NCBI RefSeq assembly: GCF_002214185.1
Contig: NZ_CP022161.1
Coordinates: 3,347,767 to 3,411,766, forward strand
Reading direction: 5' to 3'
From: Streptomyces capitiformicae
Lineage (GTDB): Bacteria > Actinomycetota > Actinomycetes > Streptomycetales > Streptomycetaceae
Length of the DNA: 64,000 bases
This document shows, in pieces, positions 8,081 to 15,362 of the stretch (position 1 is the stretch's first letter; each line of letters starts with the position of its first letter). The position numbers were made by a program, and so were the translations under genes. Under the pieces are notes generated by a model. It ran no database searches. It had not been told where the DNA came from and saw only the letters and a program-made list of their open reading frames with translations.

Positions 8081-9913
8081 ATGCCGCTGAGGCCCGGTGA
8101 TGTGGAGTCCATAGGCGGATACGCGCTGATCGACCGGCTCGGCAGTGGCGGCATGGGCGTCGTCTATCTGGGCCGTTCGGCCTCGGGACGGCAGGTCGCG
8201 GTCAAGGTCGTGCACCCGCCGTACGCGCAGGACGAGGAGTTCCGGACGCGCTTCAGACAGGAGGTAGCGGCGGCCCGCCGGGTCAGCGGTGCGTTCACGG
8301 CCCCGGTGGTGGACGCCGATCCGGACGCCGAGCAGCCGTGGATGGCGACGCTGTATGTGCCGGGCCGCACCCTGTCGGATGTCGTGGCCGAGGACGGCCC
8401 GCTGAGCGGAGGTGAGTTGCGCACGCTCGCGCTCGGCCTCGTCGAGGCGCTGCGGGACATCCACCAGGCGGGTGTGGTGCACCGTGATCTGAAGCCGAGC
8501 AATGTCCTGATGGCCGAGGACGGGCCCCGCGTCATCGACTTCGGCGTCTCGCACGCCGTCGACAACGAAGCCCTCACCGTGACGGGGCGGTTGATCGGCA
8601 CCCCGCCCTTCATGTCGCCGGAGCAGTTCAGCTCGCCGCGGGAAGTGACCGCTGCGTCGGACGTGTTCTCTCTCGGTTCCCTGCTGGTGTACGCGGCCAC
8701 CGGTACCCGTCCGTTCGACGGAAGCAGTCCGTACCTGACGGGCTATCAGGTGATGTTCGAGGCTCCGGCCCTGGACGGGGTCACCGAACCGCTCCGGAGC
8801 ATCGCCGAACTCTGTCTGGCCAAGGATCCGGCCGGCCGGCCCGCACTTGCCGAACTGCACCGGATGCTTCTGACGCTGCCCGATGCCACCACCCCCGTCG
8901 CGCCGGGAGCGGCCGACTCAGCCCGCCCCAGTCGCCAGGCTTCCGGGACACGCCCTGTCCCCACCGGGGGTGAGGAGCGCGCGGACAGAACCCTGGCCGG
9001 TCACGGACGTCGAGGACGGCGCGTCCTCATCGCCCTCGCCGCGGCCCTGGTCGTCACCGGGCTGAGCATCACGGTGGTGAAGACAGTGCAGACGTCGACG
9101 GGAACCGGGGCGCACCGGAACGACAGTTCCCAGTCGACCACCGCGCCCACCGCGCCTGCCACCGCACCCTCGTCCGTCTCCGCCGCGACAGTGACTCCAC
9201 CGCCGAAGCACGTGCCGTGGGACTACCAGATCGGCGGCGCGTACGCCCTGCCGGACGGCGTCCGGGTAGTCAGTCGCAGCCACGAGGACGCGGCCGCGCC
9301 AGGCGCGTACAACATCTGCAATTTCAACGCCTTCCAGGCACAGGAGAACGCGGAGGGAGACTGGGACTCCGACCTGCTGCTGCGCGACGCCAACGGGGAT
9401 GTGGTCTACGACAAGGACTGGGGCGAGGCGGTCCTGGACATCCGCACGGAGGCAAAGCGGCAGCGCATCGCTTCGAAGGTGAATGTCTGGATCGGCGAGT
9501 GCGCGACCAAGGGTTACAAGGCCGTCGAGCCCGACAACTACGACACGTTCACCCGCTTCCCGGACTACCTCACAGCCGGTCAGGCCACGGCGTTCATGAA
9601 GCTACTGGTGGCGCACGCCCATGCGAAGGGCCTGGCCGTCGCCCAGAAGAACACCCTGGAGCTGGTGTCCGAGCGTGCGTCCGTGGGCCTGGACTTCGCC
9701 GTGGTGGAGGAGTGCGGCAAGTGGAACGAGTGCGACGAGTTCGCCGAAGCGTTCGACAACAGTGTGCTCGTCGTCGAATACACGGCGAAGGGCCATTCGA
9801 CCGCGTGCTCCGGCTGGAGCAGCACACTGAGCATCGTCCGCCGCGACCAGAATGTCGTACCCAAGGGCGTGAACAGCCATCTCCGCGAAACCTGCGGACG
9901 TCGAACCCGCTGA
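8081..9913 (+). CDS. Membrane Ser/Thr protein kinase fused to an extracellular GH114-like domain
   Basis: The N-terminal 270 residues form a complete Hanks-type kinase: P-loop GSGGMG, VAVK lysine, HRDLKPSN catalytic loop, DFG, and the APE-like SPEQF. A Pro/Arg-rich juxtamembrane linker leads to one membrane segment (RVLIALAAALVVTGLSITVV, near residue 306) and a Thr/Ala/Pro stalk. The outside part, from about residue 375, matches the GH114 endo-alpha-1,4-polygalactosaminidase (TM1410-like) fold: WDYQIGGAY, YNICNFNAFQAQ, then DWGEAVLDIR, KGYKAVEPDNYD and FAVVEECGKWNEC. The GH114 family acts on galactosamine-rich polysaccharide. The arrangement suggests a sensor that binds or trims a cell-surface glycan and signals by phosphorylation. 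ATG 8081 follows AAGGTGA; a GTG lies at 8078. Confidence 0.9.
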   Translation: MPLRPGDVESIGGYALIDRLGSGGMGVVYLGRSASGRQVAVKVVHPPYAQDEEFRTRFRQEVAAARRVSGAFTAPVVDADPDAEQPWMATLYVPGRTLSDVVAEDGPLSGGELRTLALGLVEALRDIHQAGVVHRDLKPSNVLMAEDGPRVIDFGVSHAVDNEALTVTGRLIGTPPFMSPEQFSSPREVTAASDVFSLGSLLVYAATGTRPFDGSSPYLTGYQVMFEAPALDGVTEPLRSIAELCLAKDPAGRPALAELHRMLLTLPDATTPVAPGAADSARPSRQASGTRPVPTGGEERADRTLAGHGRRGRRVLIALAAALVVTGLSITVVKTVQTSTGTGAHRNDSSQSTTAPTAPATAPSSVSAATVTPPPKHVPWDYQIGGAYALPDGVRVVSRSHEDAAAPGAYNICNFNAFQAQENAEGDWDSDLLLRDANGDVVYDKDWGEAVLDIRTEAKRQRIASKVNVWIGECATKGYKAVEPDNYDTFTRFPDYLTAGQATAFMKLLVAHAHAKGLAVAQKNTLELVSERASVGLDFAVVEECGKWNECDEFAEAFDNSVLVVEYTAKGHSTACSGWSSTLSIVRRDQNVVPKGVNSHLRETCGRRTR

Positions 9914-10073
9914 ACGACGGGACCGATCGCGAAGAACTCACCCCGACGACATGGCTACCGTCTCGGCGGTGTCCATCCCGGGCAGACCGTGTCGCGGAGC
10001 CTGCTCCGATCCACCTCCGGCCCGCCTCCGACCGAGTTGCCGACACGAGGCCATGGCGGTGACCTGGGCCAGC

Positions 10074-10619
10074 TCAGTGGTGGGCGTGGACGACCGCGTG
10101 GCCCTTGCCGCGGCCGATCATCCACTTGTTGACCGGGGTCGTGATCAGGAAGGCGACGCCGAATCCGCCGAGCAGCGCGGACCAGAACAGCCCGTCCGCC
10201 AGATGGGCGTCCATCGCGCCCGGCGTGAGGGCGATGATCGCGTTGTCCACGAACTCCATCACCGCGATCGAGACCGTGTCGGCGGCCAGCGCCACCTTGA
10301 TCGCGGCCCTCAGGTTCAGGCCCGCCCGGAGGACCGCGAACAGGGTGAACGAGTAGCCGAAGAGGAACGCGAGCCCGATCGCCAGGACCATGGTGGGCAC
10401 ATTGCCCCACAGCAGGGCGGTGCCGATCACCATGCCGAGGATCTCGCCGATGGCGCACCCGGTCAGGCAGTGCAGCGTCGCCTTCGCAGCCGTACCCCAG
10501 GACGCTCCGGCGTGCCCGCCCTGGTGCGCCGCCTGGTCGGCGGAAGCGTGGTGGCCCGCGTGAGTGGCGTGGTCGTGCGTCGTTCCGGTGTGGTGAGCGC
10601 TGTCATCCATGACCTTCAT
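10074..10619 (-). CDS. DUF4396 membrane protein with His-rich N-terminus
   Basis: The protein has 181 residues. The first 40 are rich in His (AHHTGTTHDHATHAGHH), suggesting metal binding. The DUF4396 core follows with the signature ATLHCLTGCAIGEILGMVIG and about four membrane segments (VLAIGLAFLFGYSFTLF, WSALLGGFGVAFLITT). The family is widespread and uncharacterised, often near copper-handling genes. A CsoR-like operator lies upstream (10673-10689), which suggests copper induction. I chose ATG 10619; ATG 10610 is also possible. It is divergent from the DUF5134 gene, another His/Met-rich membrane protein, so both probably belong to one copper response. Confidence 0.85.
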   Translation of the reverse strand: MKVMDDSAHHTGTTHDHATHAGHHASADQAAHQGGHAGASWGTAAKATLHCLTGCAIGEILGMVIGTALLWGNVPTMVLAIGLAFLFGYSFTLFAVLRAGLNLRAAIKVALAADTVSIAVMEFVDNAIIALTPGAMDAHLADGLFWSALLGGFGVAFLITTPVNKWMIGRGKGHAVVHAHH

Positions 10620-10672
10620 CCCCAATCCCGTCCAGTGTGACCCGTTCCGTGGCCGGCCCACACCAGGAACGT

Positions 10673-10689
10673 ATACCCCCTAGGGGTAT
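10673..10689. promoter_or_regulatory. CsoR-type copper operator
   Basis: ATACCCCCTAGGGGTAT is a near-perfect palindrome 54 bases upstream of the DUF4396 start. It fits the ATACCC...GGGTAT operator pattern reported for the copper repressor CsoR in Streptomyces. A weaker relative (TACTAGGGGTC) lies near 10832, before the DUF5134 gene. No csoR gene is in the window. Confidence 0.65.
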
Positions 10690-10940
10690 CCATCAAGGGG
10701 GAGTGAGGAGAACCCCTGAAGCGGTCCGAGCCGGCGTCGGACACCCATGACGCCGTGCGGCGGGCCAGGCGCGTCACCGGCCAGTGGCCGCGATCCATGG
10801 ACCCTCTGAGAACTCTGGCGCCCCGAGACGTACTAGGGGTCCTGGAAGCTGATGACTTCGAGGTGACGCAGCCGGGCGCACAGCGGCCGACGACCGTCCC
10901 CGTGTCAGCCCGCCCGAGCGGGACAACGGGAAGAGTGGAT

Positions 10941-11837
10941 ATGGGAACTCTTGCTCTGAGCTGGTCCATCGCGGCGGTGGCGACCCTCGTTGCCGCCGTG
11001 AGCGCGGTCCGGGTGATGACCACCAGAGGCGAGGCCCGGTTCGCGGCGGGCGGTGACCTGCTGATGGGTCTGTCCATGGCCGTGATGGCCCTGCCCATGA
11101 CAGTGGCCTGGTACGCGGAGTACGGCCTGTGGTGGTCGGCGGCGTTCGCCGTCATGGGGCTCGGTGGTGTCGCGCTGGCCGTCAAGCACACGCGCGAGTG
11201 CGGCTGGGCGTACGGCCGCCACTGGGTACACCTCATCGTCGGCAGCTTCGGCATGGTGATCATGACACTGGCGATGACGAGCACGTCCTCCGGGACCGTG
11301 CTCGCCCTGGGCCACGGTCACGCCATGGCCGGAATGCCGGGCATGGACCACACGGGAGGCGCGCAGCACGCCGCAGGAATGGAGCACTCCGCCGGCATGG
11401 AGCACTCCGCCGGCATGGAGTCCATGCCGGGCATGACCGCCCATGCCGCCACCGCCGGGGCCGACACCTCGTCGTCCGCGATCTGGCGCTGGGTGATCGC
11501 CGCGCTCGCCCTCTACTTCCTGTTGTCGATCGCCGCGTCCGTGTGGACGCGCGTGCGCGGTGAGAAGAGGAGCGGTACGAAACCGAACAGCCACGCCGAC
11601 GGCCGCGAGAGCGGTCGGCGGGACAGCTGGGCCCGCTGGCTGCTGACCATGCCGGACACGGTCGTCGTGTACCTGGCGTCATTGTCGCTCTCCGCGTGGG
11701 ACAGGACCCGCCCGGCGGAGCGTGGTCGACACAGCGGCCGGCGCCGCCGGATCGGCGCCGCTCCCGAGGCGGCCCTCGCCGCTCATATCGGCATGGGCGG
11801 AACCATGTCCGCCATGCTGCTGATGATGGCCGCCTGA
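10941..11837 (+). CDS. DUF5134 membrane protein with Met/His-rich loop
   Basis: Five or so membrane helices make up the N-terminal 120 residues (LALSWSIAAVATLVAAVSAV, LLMGLSMAVMALPMTVAW, HLIVGSFGMVIMTLAM), as in the uncharacterised actinobacterial DUF5134 family. A central loop (about residues 125-175) is packed with Met and His: HGHAMAGMPGMDH and the duplicated unit AGMEHS. Such loops bind copper or silver in periplasmic metal proteins. Another helix (IAALALYFLLSIAASVW) and a basic, poorly conserved tail follow. ATG 10941 is chosen for the hydrophobic start; longer in-frame starts exist from 10755. A copper role is inferred from the loop and the CsoR-like site before its divergent neighbour. 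Confidence 0.8.
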   Translation: MGTLALSWSIAAVATLVAAVSAVRVMTTRGEARFAAGGDLLMGLSMAVMALPMTVAWYAEYGLWWSAAFAVMGLGGVALAVKHTRECGWAYGRHWVHLIVGSFGMVIMTLAMTSTSSGTVLALGHGHAMAGMPGMDHTGGAQHAAGMEHSAGMEHSAGMESMPGMTAHAATAGADTSSSAIWRWVIAALALYFLLSIAASVWTRVRGEKRSGTKPNSHADGRESGRRDSWARWLLTMPDTVVVYLASLSLSAWDRTRPAERGRHSGRRRRIGAAPEAALAAHIGMGGTMSAMLLMMAA

Positions 11838-11843
11838 CAGGGA

Positions 11844-11939
11844 GTGCACGGCACGATCACGGACCTGCTGGCCGAGGCGGTGCGAACCGGCGATGTGCGG
11901 GACGACATCCCACCCGACGAACTCTCCGGGACCTACTGA
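11844..11939 (+). pseudogene. C-terminal scrap of a TetR-family regulator
   Basis: Thirty-one codons read TITDLLAEAVRTGDVRDDIP then PDELSGTY and a stop. LL-EAVRTGDVRDDVPPDEL is a typical near-C-terminal stretch of TetR ligand domains. The HTH half and most of the ligand domain are gone. The stop lies within seven bases of the tyrosinase gene's stop, so only the regulator's tail survives next to a convergent gene. Confidence 0.6.
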
Positions 11940-12961
11940 TAGGAGTAGCCCAGGACGGTGATGTCCTTGACGGTGTCGGTGGTGAGGCCGCCGGCGGCCG
12001 GGGTCCACCAGGGGTCGAGGCCGGCGTCGGCGCCGGTGACGTCGGGGCCGCCGCTGTGGGTCAGCTGCCACTGGTCCCAGATACGGTCCACGTTGGCGTG
12101 CAGCAGGAAGAAGATCGGGTCGCGCGACGAGGTCATGGGCTGGCTGAGCGTCCCACGGCACCAGTTGTGCACATTGTTGTGGGCGACGATTTCCAAGCCG
12201 TTCGGCTGTACTCCGGCCATCGCTCTTCCGAACGTGAAGGCGGTGTACGTGGGCCGGGCCAGGAGCCCGTCGATGGTCGCCTGGGTCGGCAGACCGCTGG
12301 TCGCGGGAGTCGGCCGGGTGACGCCGCTGGGCTTCCACACCCAGTCGGGGCGGGCGTGGTCGTTGGCGTAGTCCCAGTAGGGAACCGTGACCGCCGGGTC
12401 GACCGAGCGGAGCAGATCCTCGAACTTCAGGCAGTAGGCGCGATGCCAGGGCAGGAAACGCAGGGTGGCGACGGGCCCCATCCCGTGCATCGTGTGGTGC
12501 CGGTGGCTCATGTCCTCGTGGTCGGCCACGAGTTGTTTGTACGCCGGCTTGCCATCGAGCTTACGCAGCACCTCGTTGAACCGGTCCCGCTCGGCGGTGC
12601 TCAACTGCCGGTGGTCCTTGCGTACCCGCTGGGAGGCCCGCACGAGCCTCGCCACCAGGGAGCGGAGATCATGCTCCGTCACCATGGGCGCGGGCATCGG
12701 CGCCGTCCCGGCGACCACGTTCCACCCGGCTTCGCCGAGCCCGGCCGGGGCCATGTGAGCGGCAGGGCCGGCCGCCGTCGGCGCGGGCGGCGGCGTGACC
12801 GGCGCGGCGGGCAGCCCGTCCGTCATCATCCGGTTCAGGCGCAGACCGACCTCCTCGTTGTCGATGAGCTGGCCAGGCTCCCATTCCGAGGCGATCTCGA
12901 ACGCGACCGCGGCAGTGGGGAAGCCTTCTGCCACCGCCGGCGCCACCTTTTTGGGACTCAT
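11933..12961 (-). CDS. Tyrosinase-family copper oxidase
   Basis: Type-3 copper enzymes oxidise phenols to quinones. The 342-residue protein has an N-terminal 90-residue Pro/Ala-rich part with no clear signal peptide, then the tyrosinase core. CuA ligands appear as HRHHTMHG and the very typical FLPWHRAYCLKFED; VPYWDYAN follows; CuB ligands appear in HNNVHNWCRG and DPIFFLLHANVDRIWDQW. It is not the short MelC2 type. There is no melC1 caddie gene adjacent, and the N-terminal extension differs. It may be a polyphenol oxidase delivered by another route. ATG 12961 is preceded by GAGGAG; a GTG at 12979 is possible. Confidence 0.88.
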   Translation of the reverse strand: MSPKKVAPAVAEGFPTAAVAFEIASEWEPGQLIDNEEVGLRLNRMMTDGLPAAPVTPPPAPTAAGPAAHMAPAGLGEAGWNVVAGTAPMPAPMVTEHDLRSLVARLVRASQRVRKDHRQLSTAERDRFNEVLRKLDGKPAYKQLVADHEDMSHRHHTMHGMGPVATLRFLPWHRAYCLKFEDLLRSVDPAVTVPYWDYANDHARPDWVWKPSGVTRPTPATSGLPTQATIDGLLARPTYTAFTFGRAMAGVQPNGLEIVAHNNVHNWCRGTLSQPMTSSRDPIFFLLHANVDRIWDQWQLTHSGGPDVTGADAGLDPWWTPAAGGLTTDTVKDITVLGYSYQ

Positions 12962-13176
12962 ACGCTGTTCACTCCTCACTCCCGGCTACCCACACCTCTT
13001 CCGGTCGGGCCACCCCACCCACTCTGGGCGGAACCCCTCCGGACGGCGACCGCAGCGAGCCGAACGGACCAGCGGGCAGGGCTAGGGCCGCGCAGCCCTG
13101 ATTCCAACTACTCGGTTGACGCACCGGGTTGGGAAGTGATCGGCGACCGAGGCGCTCTCACGGGGGGGAAGAGGAC
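12962..13176. other. Spacer without a recognisable gene
   Basis: Between the tyrosinase start and the lipoprotein remnant I see no coding bias or hairpin of note, only the likely promoter region of the tyrosinase gene. Confidence 0.4.
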
Positions 13177-13310
13177 ATGCGCTTGCGGCGGATGGTCCCT
13201 GTTGGTGCGGTTGTCGTTGCTCCGGTGACGGGCAGCGCATGCACGAGCGACAGCTCACCGAGTGATTCGGCTTCACCGACCACCGGTAGCGGTGGGGAGG
13301 CGGCATCCGC
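13177..13310 (+). pseudogene. Beheaded lipoprotein: signal peptide and stalk only
   Basis: ATG 13177, preceded by a good GGGGAAGAGG site, opens a signal peptide (MRLRRMVPVGAVVVAPVTG) with a Cys in GSACTSD and a Ser/Thr-rich stalk, as in Streptomyces lipoproteins. After about 45 codons the frame runs into unrelated sequence, namely aldo/keto reductase debris in another frame. The remainder of the gene is lost. Confidence 0.5.
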
Positions 13311-13316
13311 TTTGCC

Positions 13317-13425
13317 GAGCGGCTGGCCGAGGTGGCGGACCGACACGGTGCCACCGCGCACCAGACAGGCCTGGCCTGGCTGCTGGCCTCCTCCCCGGCT
13401 GTACGTGTCCCGGGGAGCGGGCGCG
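13317..13425 (+). pseudogene. Aldo/keto reductase fragment
   Basis: One frame reads ERLAEVADRHGATAHQTGLAW followed by LLASSPAVRVPGS. This is the late helix-strand-helix segment of aldo/keto reductases, whose usual text is LAE-A-RHG-TPAQVALAWLL then PIPG. Nothing before or after belongs to the family. It is joined directly to the lipoprotein remnant, marking a recombination scar. Confidence 0.6.
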
Positions 13426-13436
13426 TGAGGCCGGCC

Positions 13437-13470
13437 GGGGGTGTGGCGAAAGTCCCGCACAGCACCCCCT
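13437..13470. repeat. Solo end of a short terminal-inverted-repeat element (copy 1)
   Basis: GGGGGTGTGGCGAAAGTCCC followed by GCACAGCACCC matches, in reverse orientation, the right end of the 209-bp element at 49278-49486. Only one end is present. It sits 18 bases past the stop codon of the binding-protein gene. Confidence 0.7.
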
Positions 13471-13488
13471 GGCGGGTCCCCTGGCAGG

Positions 13489-14460
13489 TCAGCCGAGCCA
13501 CGCCTCGACCTTGTCGGGGTTCGCCTCGACCCACTTCTTCGCCGCCGCCTCCGGTGTCATCTTGGCGAGCGCGATGTCCTTGGCGATGGTGTTCTGGTCG
13601 GTGTTGGTCCACTTGAAGTTCTTCACCAGGTCGTAGGCCGGGCTGCCGGACTGTGCGAACCGGGTGCTGACGATCTTGTCGAGGTCGAACACGGGATAGT
13701 CGCAGGCGACCTTCGCCGGGTCCGCGTCGCAGCCTGCCGTGTGCTTGGGCAGGTCGATGTGGACCAGCGGCACCTCCGAGAAGAACCACTGCGGCTCGTA
13801 GAAGTAACCGATCACCCACTTCTTGTTCTTCTCGGCGTCCCGGAATGCCTGGATCAGCGCGGTCTCGCTGCCCGCGTACACCACCTTGAAGTCCAGCTTC
13901 AGGTTCTTCACCAGGGACTCGTCGTTGGTCTGGTACGACGGGTCGCCGTCGAGGAGCTGGCCCTTGCTGCCCGACTCGGAGGTCTTGAAGTTCGAGGCGT
14001 ACTTGTTGAGGTTCTTCCAGTCGGTGATGTCCGGATACTTCTTCGCGATCCACGGGGGGATGTACCAGCCGATGATTCCCTTGTTGCCGGTCGGGCCGAG
14101 GTTGACGGCGGTCTTCTGCTCGGTGATGTATTTCTTCTTCAGGTCGTCGTGGCCCCAGTTCTCCAGGATGGCGTCGACCTCGCCCGTCTCGAACCCCTGC
14201 CAGCCGATCTCGGCCTTCAGGTCTTTCTTGACGACCTCGCAGCCGAGTTCCTTCTCCGCGACGTAGGCCACGACCGCCGCGTTCGCCTCGTAGCCCACCC
14301 ACGGGTTGACCGCGAGGTTGAAGGTGCCGCACTTGCCCGAGTCGCCGGCCGCCACGGCGGAGTCGTCGCCGACCTTCGCCCCACCACAGGCGGTCAGGGT
14401 GAGACCGAGTACGGCCATCCCCGCCGCGCCGGAACGCCACTGTCCTGCTCTCTTCGCCAT
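13489..14460 (-). CDS. proX: Glycine betaine/choline-type ABC transporter binding lipoprotein
   Basis: OpuAC/ProX-type solute-binding protein of 323 residues. A lipoprotein signal ends in LTLTACGG (Cys near residue 25). The type-II binding fold shows VNPWVGYEANAAV, GFETGEVDAILENWGHDD and WVIGYFYEPQWFF. The Trp/Tyr-rich pockets WVGYE, WYIPPW and EPQWF are typical cation-pi cages for quaternary amines. No permease or ATPase genes lie next to it. It is transcribed with the sulfatase and FGE genes, 20 bases downstream of the latter. This hints that it captures a quaternary-amine ester such as choline sulfate, which is an inference. AAGGAG lies eight bases before the ATG. Confidence 0.88.
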   Translation of the reverse strand: MAKRAGQWRSGAAGMAVLGLTLTACGGAKVGDDSAVAAGDSGKCGTFNLAVNPWVGYEANAAVVAYVAEKELGCEVVKKDLKAEIGWQGFETGEVDAILENWGHDDLKKKYITEQKTAVNLGPTGNKGIIGWYIPPWIAKKYPDITDWKNLNKYASNFKTSESGSKGQLLDGDPSYQTNDESLVKNLKLDFKVVYAGSETALIQAFRDAEKNKKWVIGYFYEPQWFFSEVPLVHIDLPKHTAGCDADPAKVACDYPVFDLDKIVSTRFAQSGSPAYDLVKNFKWTNTDQNTIAKDIALAKMTPEAAAKKWVEANPDKVEAWLG

Positions 14461-14480
14461 GGTCCTGCTCCTTATAGAGG

Positions 14481-15362
14481 TCACGTCATGTCCAGGGCGC
14501 ACCGGAACCCCACATTGCCGGTTGCCGAGTCCGGGAAAAGGCCCTGCCGCGCGGCGACCCGGTAGCGGCGGCAGTAGGAGGCGTGACAGAGGTAGGAGCC
14601 GCCCTTGGCGACGCGCTGCCCGCCACCGAAGGCGTCCTCGCACCATTCCCAGACGTTGCCGGTGGCGTTGTACAGGCCGAAGCCGCCTGGCTCGTAGGCG
14701 TCGACCGGACAGGTGCCGTACCAGGCGTCGGCCGTCGGGTGCCGGTTCGGGAAGTCGCCCTGCCACACGTTCATCCGGGGACGGCCGCCCGGCTCGAACT
14801 CGTCGCCCCAGGGGAACACCTTCGCGTGCAGCCCGCCGCGGGCGGCGCGTTCCCATTCCGCCTCGGCGGGCAGGCGTTTGCCCGCCCAGGCGCAGTAGGC
14901 GCGGGCGTCGTCCCAGTCGACATGGACGACCGGATGATCCGCCCGGTCCTCCCAGGTGGAGTGCGGCCCGTCGGGACGACGCCAGTCGGCGCCCTCGACC
15001 TGTCGCCACCAAGGCGCGGCCGCCACCCCCCGGGTGGGCGGGAAGTCGTCCGGGAGCAACCCGGCGAACACGAACGACCAGCCGATCCGCTCGGCGGAGG
15101 TGCGGTACCCGGTGTCAGCGGTGAAGCGTGCGAACTGTGCGTTGGACACCGCGCAGGCGTCGATCCAGAAGGCGTCGACGTACACCGTGCGCACCGGGCC
15201 CTCCCCGTCTGCCGGGTAGGAGAGCGGGTCCTCGCTGCCCATGAGGAACTCTCCGGCGGGGACGGCCACCATGCCCTCGGTGGCCGCCGGGAGAACGGCG
15301 GTCTGCCGGAGTTCCGGTGTCCGGTCCGCCGCCCGGTCGCCGGACGGCGTGCAGCAGCTCAC
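14481..15362 (-). CDS. Formylglycine-generating enzyme (sulfatase activator)
   Basis: FGE converts the active-site Cys of sulfatases to formylglycine. The protein (293 residues) begins at GTG 15362, which overlaps the sulfatase stop by four bases (GTGA), pointing to translational coupling. The FGE-sulfatase domain is complete: GMVAVPAGEFLMGS, VYVDAFWIDACAVSNAQFARF, HPVVHVDWDDARAYCAWAGKRLPAEAEWE, NVWEWCED and the catalytic KGGSYLCHASYCRRYR with the two redox cysteines. These separate segments run in family order. Its substrate is surely the neighbouring sulfatase, which carries CSPTR. Confidence 0.93.
   Translation of the reverse strand: MSCCTPSGDRAADRTPELRQTAVLPAATEGMVAVPAGEFLMGSEDPLSYPADGEGPVRTVYVDAFWIDACAVSNAQFARFTADTGYRTSAERIGWSFVFAGLLPDDFPPTRGVAAAPWWRQVEGADWRRPDGPHSTWEDRADHPVVHVDWDDARAYCAWAGKRLPAEAEWERAARGGLHAKVFPWGDEFEPGGRPRMNVWQGDFPNRHPTADAWYGTCPVDAYEPGGFGLYNATGNVWEWCEDAFGGGQRVAKGGSYLCHASYCRRYRVAARQGLFPDSATGNVGFRCALDMT

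Noticed and set aside
12669..13228. Open frames over the tyrosinase start and spacer
   Set aside because: No start signals or families; they are shadows or chance frames.
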